DNA of 5,925 bases from Alphaproteobacteria bacterium (GTDB lineage Bacteria; Pseudomonadota; Alphaproteobacteria; Kiloniellales; JAKSDN01). A program made the translations under genes and the position numbers. Positions 1 to 5,925 of this stretch are shown here, piece by piece (the first letter of the stretch is position 1; each line of letters begins with the position of its first letter). The stretch covers positions 1 through 5,925 of the forward strand of contig JAUVQB010000103.1 in NCBI GenBank assembly GCA_030598385.1, written 5' to 3'. Below the pieces are notes generated by a model. It searched no databases, was not told where the DNA came from, and worked only from the letters and a program-made list of their open reading frames with translations.

Positions 1-1
1 C

Positions 2-2458
<2,457 letters not shown>

Positions 2459-2463
2459 TTAGG

Positions 2464-2500
2464 CGCTTCGCGCGGGCTGGCGCAGAGGACTAGCGAAGCG
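2464..2500. terminator. Weak stem-loop between convergent alaS and DUF2199 gene
   Basis: A perfect 8-bp inverted repeat, CGCTTCGC (2464-2471) and GCGAAGCG (2493-2500), is separated by 21 nt. It sits in the 56-bp gap between the converging stop codons, where a bidirectional terminator would be expected. Neither strand has a clear T-run after the stem and the loop is long, so intrinsic termination is only a possibility. Position is the main support. Confidence 0.25.
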
Positions 2501-2514
2501 GAATTATCATCGCC

Positions 2515-3042
2515 TCACCCATCGCCGTTCTTGCGCCGGTCGCAGACTTCGCTGGCGTAGATCTCGCCCAGGCGCTCTCTCGTGATGCCGGTGCGCTGCT
2601 CGATATAGAGCGGATGGTCTGCGTGGGCCTCGCCGATCCAGATCTGCGGCCGAGCCCGTCCGTCTTGCGGCACCACGGAGGTCTGCAGGTTGACGGTCTC
2701 GGGGTAGGTAGGGATGCGGTTGCACAGCCAGCCGAACATGGCGCCGAGCTTCGATTGGTCCTCGTCCTCGAAGGTCTCGTCGTAGCGGCGAAAATTCTCT
2801 TGGCTCAGGGAGACCCAGACGCCGAAGCCGAAGGACTGATCGCTGCCTTGGACCGGCAGGAGGCAGACCCCCCGCACGAAATGATCCTCGTCGATCGTGC
2901 AGAGATCGCTGCTCAGATTGGCCCGTTCCGGGCGCTCGGGCTCGGGCAGCTGGTGATAGTGGAGCGGCGCGTCGTAGGCGAGGTCGGGCAGGCCGGTGAT
3001 CACGCGGCCGCAACAACTGCAACGGAAGGTAAGCGGGTCCAT
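2515..3042 (-). CDS. DUF2199 family protein (function unknown)
   Basis: A 175-residue cytosolic protein with no signal peptide or membrane segment. I recognise the DUF2199 pattern. An N-terminal cysteine cluster FRCSCCGR (C8, C10, C11) is followed by GLPDLAYDAP and the YHQLPEPER stretch (29-37). SSDLCTIDEDHFVRG lies at 44-58, FGFGVWVSLSQENFRRY at 71-87, FGWLCNRIPTYPET at 103-116, and DHPLYIEQRTGIT at 142-154. The family has no established biochemical role that I know of; the CxCC cluster hints at a metal site, but only one cluster is visible, so this is speculative. The frame is open back to an ATG at 3120, but I chose the ATG at 3042-3040. It is preceded 7 nt upstream by GGTGGAG, and the extra 26 residues of the longer version do not resemble the family start. 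The gene is convergent with alaS and divergent from the binding-protein gene, so it is probably its own transcription unit. Confidence 0.85.
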   Translation of the reverse strand: MDPLTFRCSCCGRVITGLPDLAYDAPLHYHQLPEPERPERANLSSDLCTIDEDHFVRGVCLLPVQGSDQSFGFGVWVSLSQENFRRYDETFEDEDQSKLGAMFGWLCNRIPTYPETVNLQTSVVPQDGRARPQIWIGEAHADHPLYIEQRTGITRERLGEIYASEVCDRRKNGDG

Positions 3043-3057
3043 GGTGGATCTCCACCA
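3042..3057 (-). promoter_or_regulatory. Hairpin over the Shine-Dalgarno of the DUF2199 gene
   Basis: Read on the minus strand, the sequence just before and touching the start codon is TGGTGGAGATCCACCA, followed by TG of the ATG. TGGTGG and CCACCA can pair as a 6-bp stem around a 4-nt AGAT loop. The Shine-Dalgarno GGTGGAG (plus-strand 3050-3056) is partly in the stem, and the A of the ATG is the last paired base. The ribosome binding site itself decides the start choice. A role for the hairpin in limiting translation is inference. Confidence 0.45.
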
Positions 3058-3233
3058 GAAGCAAAACGGCAGGATGGCGAAGGGACCCGTAAGTCTGCCC
3101 GCTGTGAGGGCCGAGGACAAACATCTTCCTTTGCGGCCGGCGTCTCAGGGCGCTTCGGCGGTCCTGTGTTCACACTCTGTCTTTGGTATGAACAGCCGAA
3201 TTGGCACAAGGGCTTGCGATTGCGACGTGCAAA

Positions 3234-3260
3234 ACAGGTTGAGCGCCGGGGCCAACCTGT
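3234..3260. repeat. 8-bp inverted repeat, possible operator
   Basis: ACAGGTTG (3234-3241) and CAACCTGT (3253-3260) are perfect inverted repeats separated by 11 nt. The arms are 19 nt apart start to start, about two helical turns, which suits a dimeric DNA-binding regulator. It lies 83 bp before the start codon of the binding-protein gene and overlaps the candidate -35 and spacer. An RNA stem-loop in the leader is the alternative, if transcription starts upstream. The regulator is not identified. Confidence 0.4.
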
Positions 3261-3267
3261 CCAATAT
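3239..3267 (+). promoter_or_regulatory. Weak sigma70-like promoter candidate
   Basis: TTGAGC (3239-3244) and CAATAT (3262-3267) are separated by 17 nt. The -35 matches the consensus at four of six positions and the -10 at three of six, so the match is poor. Support comes mainly from location upstream of the binding-protein gene and overlap with the dyad. It would give a leader of roughly 70 nt. Confidence 0.22.
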
Positions 3268-3326
3268 GGGGTCAGTCGAATAAAGACCGGCCGGGATGCA
3301 ACCGGCGGGCCGCATAAAACACGATC

Positions 3327-3334
3327 AGGGAGGA
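3327..3334 (+). promoter_or_regulatory. Strong ribosome binding site for the binding-protein gene
   Basis: AGGGAGGA lies 8 nt before the ATG at 3343 and closely matches the anti-Shine-Dalgarno complement. It fixes the start of the gene, whose frame is open for a further 243 codons upstream. A strong site fits a protein needed in excess in the periplasm. Confidence 0.8.
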
Positions 3335-3342
3335 CGACTTTC

Positions 3343-4971
3343 ATGACCACATTGAAACGCATGACCACTGCCGCCGGAGCCGCCGGCGTTCTGGCCGCAT
3401 TATGCCTGGCCGGGCCTGCCGGCGCGTTCGAGGGCGACTCCGTCGCGGCGGCGAACTGCGATTACGGCGGCAAGATCAAGTCGATCGAGGCGGTCGACGA
3501 ACTGACCGTCAAGTTCACCATGTGCAAGCCGGACCCGGCCTTCATGGCCAAGGCGGCCTTCACGCCCTTCGGCATCCAGCCCAAGGAGCACCTGGACGCC
3601 ACCGGCGGCGGCGGCGAGATCCTCGAGCGGCCCATCGGCACGTCGCCTTGGAAGTTGGAGAAATGGTCCCGCGGCGACAGCATCATCATGCGTCGCTTCG
3701 ACGATTACTGGGGCGACAAGCCGAACTATGGGACCCTGGTGTTCCGCTGGTCGGACAGCGGCGCCGGGCGCCTGGTCGAGCTGCGCGCCGGCACGGTGGA
3801 CCAGATCACCAACCTCAGCCCGGACGACTTCGAATCCGTGCAGAACGACGACAGCCTGACCTTCATCCCGGTCGCCAACCCCAACATCCTCTACCTGGCC
3901 ATGACCAACACCTTCGAGCCCTTCGACAATCTCGAGGTGCGCAAGGCCGTCGCCATGGGGATCGACCGCCAGCGCATCGTCGACAACTTCTTTCCCGCCG
4001 GCTCGGAAGTCGCCTCCCACTTCACCCCCTGCTCGATCACCAACGCCTGCGAGGGCGAGGCCTGGTACGACTTCGATCCCGAGGCGGCGCGCGCCATGCT
4101 GGCCGACGCCGGCTTCCCCGACGGCTTCAAGACCAAGATCTTCTTCCGCGACGTGTTCCGCGGCTACCTGCCGGAGCCGAGCATCGTCGCGGTCGAGTTC
4201 CAGACCCAGCTGCGCGACAACCTGGGCATCGACGCCGAAGTGGTGGTGATGGAATCGGGCGAGTTCATCGACGAGTCCACCAACGGCCGCCTCGACGGCT
4301 TCTACCTCCTGGGCTGGGGCGCGGACTACCCGCACGTCACCAACTTCCTGGACTTCCACTTCAGCGCCCAGAACCCGCAGTACGGCGACGTGTACCCGGA
4401 GATCTACGAGGTGCTGGAAGAGGCCTCGACCGTCGCCAACGTGGAAAAGGCGAAGCCGATGTACGCCAAGGCCAACAACGCCATCAAGACGCTGATACCC
4501 ATGGTGCCCATCGTCCATGGGGCGTCGGCCTCGGCGACGCTGGTCGATGTCGACAACGCGCACTTCCGGCCCTTCGGTGCACCGCTGTTCCACCGCATGA
4601 AGCACCCGAGGGACATCTTCGTATTCATGCAAAACGCGGAGCCGATCAGCCTCTACTGTGCCGACGAGACGGACGGCGAAGCCCTGTCGGTCGGTCAGCA
4701 GATCGTCGAGCCGCTGCTCGGCTACGCCATCGACTCGGGGGCGATCGAGCCGCGCCTGGCGACCGGCTGCGGCGCCAACGATGATTCGACGGTCTGGACC
4801 TGCAAGCTGCGTGCCGGCGTGAAGTTCCACGACGGATCCAGCTTCGACGCCAACGACGTGGTTGCATCCTGGGCCGCCGGAATCGACGCGGCCAACGCCA
4901 ACCACAAGGGAAATACCGGGGCCTTCGAGTACTACAGCTACCTCTGGGACGGCCTCATGAACGCCAAGTAG
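3343..4971 (+). CDS. ABC transporter substrate-binding protein, family 5 (DppA/OppA-like), circularly permuted
   Basis: A 542-residue exported binding protein for a peptide/nickel-type ABC importer; the substrate cannot be told from sequence. Residues 1-28 form a Sec signal peptide (KR, hydrophobic core, cleavage after AGA28); C21 lacks a proper lipobox. The mature part starts at an internal family segment, KIKSIEAVDELTVKF (44-58). It continues with the PIGTSPWKLEKW motif (97-108), DDYWGDKP, FDNLEVRKAVAMGIDRQRIVD (195-213), the YDFDPEAARAMLADAGFP segment (242-259), LGWGADYP (323-330) and a helix ending near VPIVHG, where the family normally stops. A bridge (about 407-430) then leads to the usual N-terminal region: AEPISLYCADETDGE (432-446), IVEPLLGY, and VKFHDGSSFDANDVV (493-507), ending at K542. 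Every expected piece is present once, so this looks like a permutation and not a deletion. Mature cysteines: 39, 61, 230, 236, 439, 476, 487. The permease gene follows beyond a terminator. Confidence 0.9.
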   Translation: MTTLKRMTTAAGAAGVLAALCLAGPAGAFEGDSVAAANCDYGGKIKSIEAVDELTVKFTMCKPDPAFMAKAAFTPFGIQPKEHLDATGGGGEILERPIGTSPWKLEKWSRGDSIIMRRFDDYWGDKPNYGTLVFRWSDSGAGRLVELRAGTVDQITNLSPDDFESVQNDDSLTFIPVANPNILYLAMTNTFEPFDNLEVRKAVAMGIDRQRIVDNFFPAGSEVASHFTPCSITNACEGEAWYDFDPEAARAMLADAGFPDGFKTKIFFRDVFRGYLPEPSIVAVEFQTQLRDNLGIDAEVVVMESGEFIDESTNGRLDGFYLLGWGADYPHVTNFLDFHFSAQNPQYGDVYPEIYEVLEEASTVANVEKAKPMYAKANNAIKTLIPMVPIVHGASASATLVDVDNAHFRPFGAPLFHRMKHPRDIFVFMQNAEPISLYCADETDGEALSVGQQIVEPLLGYAIDSGAIEPRLATGCGANDDSTVWTCKLRAGVKFHDGSSFDANDVVASWAAGIDAANANHKGNTGAFEYYSYLWDGLMNAK

Positions 4972-4996
4972 GCGGGTCCCCGCGATTCGTGAGTTC

Positions 4997-5037
4997 GACG
5001 GGCGTGCGGTGCGCAAGCGCCGCACGCCCGTTTCTTT
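4997..5037 (+). terminator. Strong intrinsic terminator after the binding-protein gene
   Basis: ACGGGCGTGCGG (4998-5009) pairs perfectly with CCGCACGCCCGT (5020-5031). The stem extends inward through a T-G wobble and two more pairs to a GCAA tetraloop (5013-5016), giving a 15-bp stem with a stable GNRA loop. TTTCTTT follows immediately. It starts 26 nt after the stop codon and ends 28 nt before the permease start. It therefore either ends most transcripts, letting some read through into the permease, or protects the 3' end of the binding-protein mRNA. Both are common in importer operons. Confidence 0.88.
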
Positions 5038-5065
5038 CACGACTGCACGATTCTGGTAGATCGAT

Positions 5066-5925
5066 ATGCTCGGTTACATTGCGCGGCGGTTGCTGGTCTC
5101 GATTCCGGTCCTTTTCGGTATCCTTCTGGTCACCTTCGTTCTTGCCCGCTCGATCCCGGGCGATCCCTGCAAGGCCATTCTCGGCGAGAAGGCGTCACAG
5201 GAGGTCTGCGAGCGGTTCTCGCGCAAGTTCGGATTCGACCGTCCCATCTACGTCCAATTCGGGCTCTACATGGGGTCGCGTCCTGCAGGGCGATTTCGGC
5301 AATTCGATCCGCTTCAGCCGGCCGGTCAGCCGCATCCTGATCGAGCGTCTGCCGATGACCATCGAACTCGCCGTCGGCGGCCTGATCCTGGCGCTGCTGA
5401 TCGGCGTGCCCTTGGGCCTGATATCGGCCATGCGGCACAACACCGGGGTCGACGTCGGGGCCATGATCTTCGCCAACGTCGGCATCTCCATGCCGGTGTT
5501 CTGGCTCGGACTGATGCTGGCCTATGTTTTCGCGCTGCTGATGAAGGGCACGATCTTCTGGTTGCCGCCTTCGGGCCGACTCTCGGCTGGTTTTGTGTCG
5601 ATCCCCTTCTACGAGGTCTGGGGCTGGACGGTCCAGGTCGGAACGGCTAAGGCGCAGGCCCTGAATTTCATCGCCAACCACTTCATCTTCAATTCCCTGG
5701 TCACCGGCGATTGGAAGCTGCTCAATGACGCCGTTCGGCACCTGATCCTGCCGGTGGTGGCGCTCAGCACGATTCCCATGGCGATCATCGCCCGCATGAC
5801 GCGCTCCAGCCTGCTCGAGGTCCTCGGCCGCGACTACGTGCGCACGGCCCGGGCCAAGGGCGCGAAGGAGCGTCGTGTGGTGATGAAACATGCCTTGCGC
5901 AATGCCCTGCTGCCGGTGGTCACGA
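5066..5925 (+). CDS. DppB/OppB-type ABC transporter permease, apparent +1 frameshift, 3'-truncated by window edge
   Basis: Inner-membrane permease subunit of a peptide/nickel-type importer, presumably the channel partner of the upstream binding protein. The start ATG has a weak GGTAG six nt upstream. Residues 1-69 read normally: MLGYIARRLL, a first membrane segment at about 9-30, SIPGDP, and FGFDRPIYVQFGLYM. After M69 the starting frame turns into arginine/proline-rich nonsense and stops at 5648-5650. From 5274 the family continues without a stop in the next frame: GRVLQGDFGNSI, then membrane segments at about 97-122, 133-157 and 225-248 (corrected numbering), and the EAA-type cytoplasmic loop DYVRTARAKG (256-265), which contacts the ATPase. 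Removing one G from GGGG (5272-5275) restores 286 continuous residues. About 60-70 C-terminal residues and the last membrane segments lie beyond the window. Either the base is a sequencing error or the gene is broken. Confidence 0.88.
5272..5275 (+). other. Probable one-base insertion site in the permease gene
   Basis: The codons before this GGGG run read FGLYM in the starting frame. The codons after it read GRVLQGDFG in the frame one base later. ATGGGTCGC would join them as M-G-R, whereas the window has ATGGGGTCGC. A short homopolymer is a usual place for base-calling or assembly errors, but also for true slippage mutations. Confidence 0.75.

Larger units (their letters stand above)
3043..3342. 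other. 300-bp divergent intergenic region
   Basis: Lies between the start codons of the DUF2199 gene (leftward) and the binding-protein gene (rightward), so it should carry both promoters. Its middle (about 3160-3290) is visibly less GC-rich than the flanking genes, as expected of non-coding regulatory DNA. I see a dyad at 3234-3260, a weak sigma70-like pair at 3239-3267, a CCGGCCGG palindrome at 3287-3294 within a short direct repeat (ACCGGCNGGN at 3286 and 3301), and the ribosome binding site at 3327-3334. I found no convincing promoter for the leftward gene and no RNA gene or credible small protein. Confidence 0.6.

Noticed and set aside
3202..3218. Sigma54-like TGGCAC ... TTGC upstream of the binding-protein gene
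   Set aside because: The spacing between the GG and GC elements is 11 nt where 10 is required, a change known to abolish sigma54 recognition, and no activator gene is nearby.
3188..3283. 31-codon open frame in the intergenic region (MNSRIGTRACDCD...)
   Set aside because: No Shine-Dalgarno precedes it, it has no recognisable features, and it overlaps the dyad and promoter candidate.
3286..3312. GC-rich short direct repeat and palindrome before the ribosome binding site as a riboswitch
   Set aside because: Only 4-6 bp pairings are visible and no known riboswitch core is present; ordinary GC-rich leader sequence explains it.
2614..3342. Upstream extension of the binding-protein frame by 243 codons to an ATG at 2614
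   Set aside because: It would run antisense over most of the DUF2199 gene and bury the signal peptide. The ATG at 3343 has a strong ribosome binding site and a proper Sec signal.
4636..4971. C-terminal part of the binding protein as the start of a second, truncated binding-protein gene
   Set aside because: There is no start codon with ribosome binding site, no signal peptide and no stop before it. It is continuous with the upstream frame and supplies exactly the part otherwise missing.
3400..5040. 546-codon open frame on the minus strand opposite the binding-protein gene
   Set aside because: Its composition (V/G/H/R-rich, low complexity) is typical of an antisense shadow in high-GC DNA. It has no family features and it spans the terminator.
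5130..5891. 253-codon minus-strand open frame over the permease
   Set aside because: Antisense shadow without recognisable domains; the plus strand encodes a clear permease.

Overview
The window looks like chromosomal DNA of a high-GC proteobacterium, most likely an alphaproteobacterium of the Rhodospirillales type. This rests on very GC-rich third codon positions, the character of the alanyl-tRNA synthetase, and a DppA/DppB-type transporter gene pair. The taxonomic call is inference from sequence style, not from a search.

Layout: (1) Positions 2-2458, plus strand, hold the 3' nine-tenths of alaS (alanyl-tRNA synthetase), cut by the left edge. (2) Positions 2515-3042, minus strand, hold a small cytosolic DUF2199-family protein, convergent with alaS across a 56-bp gap. 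(3) Positions 3043-3342 are a 300-bp divergent intergenic region. It carries the DUF2199 translation start, an 8-bp dyad overlapping a weak candidate promoter, and a strong Shine-Dalgarno for the next gene. (4) Positions 3343-4971 encode an exported family-5 (peptide/nickel-type) ABC transporter substrate-binding protein. (5) Positions 4997-5037 form a very strong intrinsic terminator. (6) From 5066 to the right edge lies a DppB/OppB-type permease. It is split by an apparent one-base insertion at a GGGG run (5272-5275) and cut by the window end.

The binding protein and permease would form the start of a peptide-type ABC importer operon. The missing partners (DppC-like permease and ATPases) should lie to the right. 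The terminator between the two genes is of the kind that gives many copies of binding protein per permease.

The most notable observation is the binding protein itself. The segment that normally forms the N-terminal part of a family-5 binding protein (the VKFHDG..F.A.DVV region) is at the C-terminus, after the segment that normally ends the protein. The signal peptide is joined directly to what is usually an internal part of domain I. The two ends are complementary, so this reads as a circular permutation and not as a truncation. The second notable observation is the permease frameshift. It may be a sequencing error, because the downstream frame is intact to the window edge.
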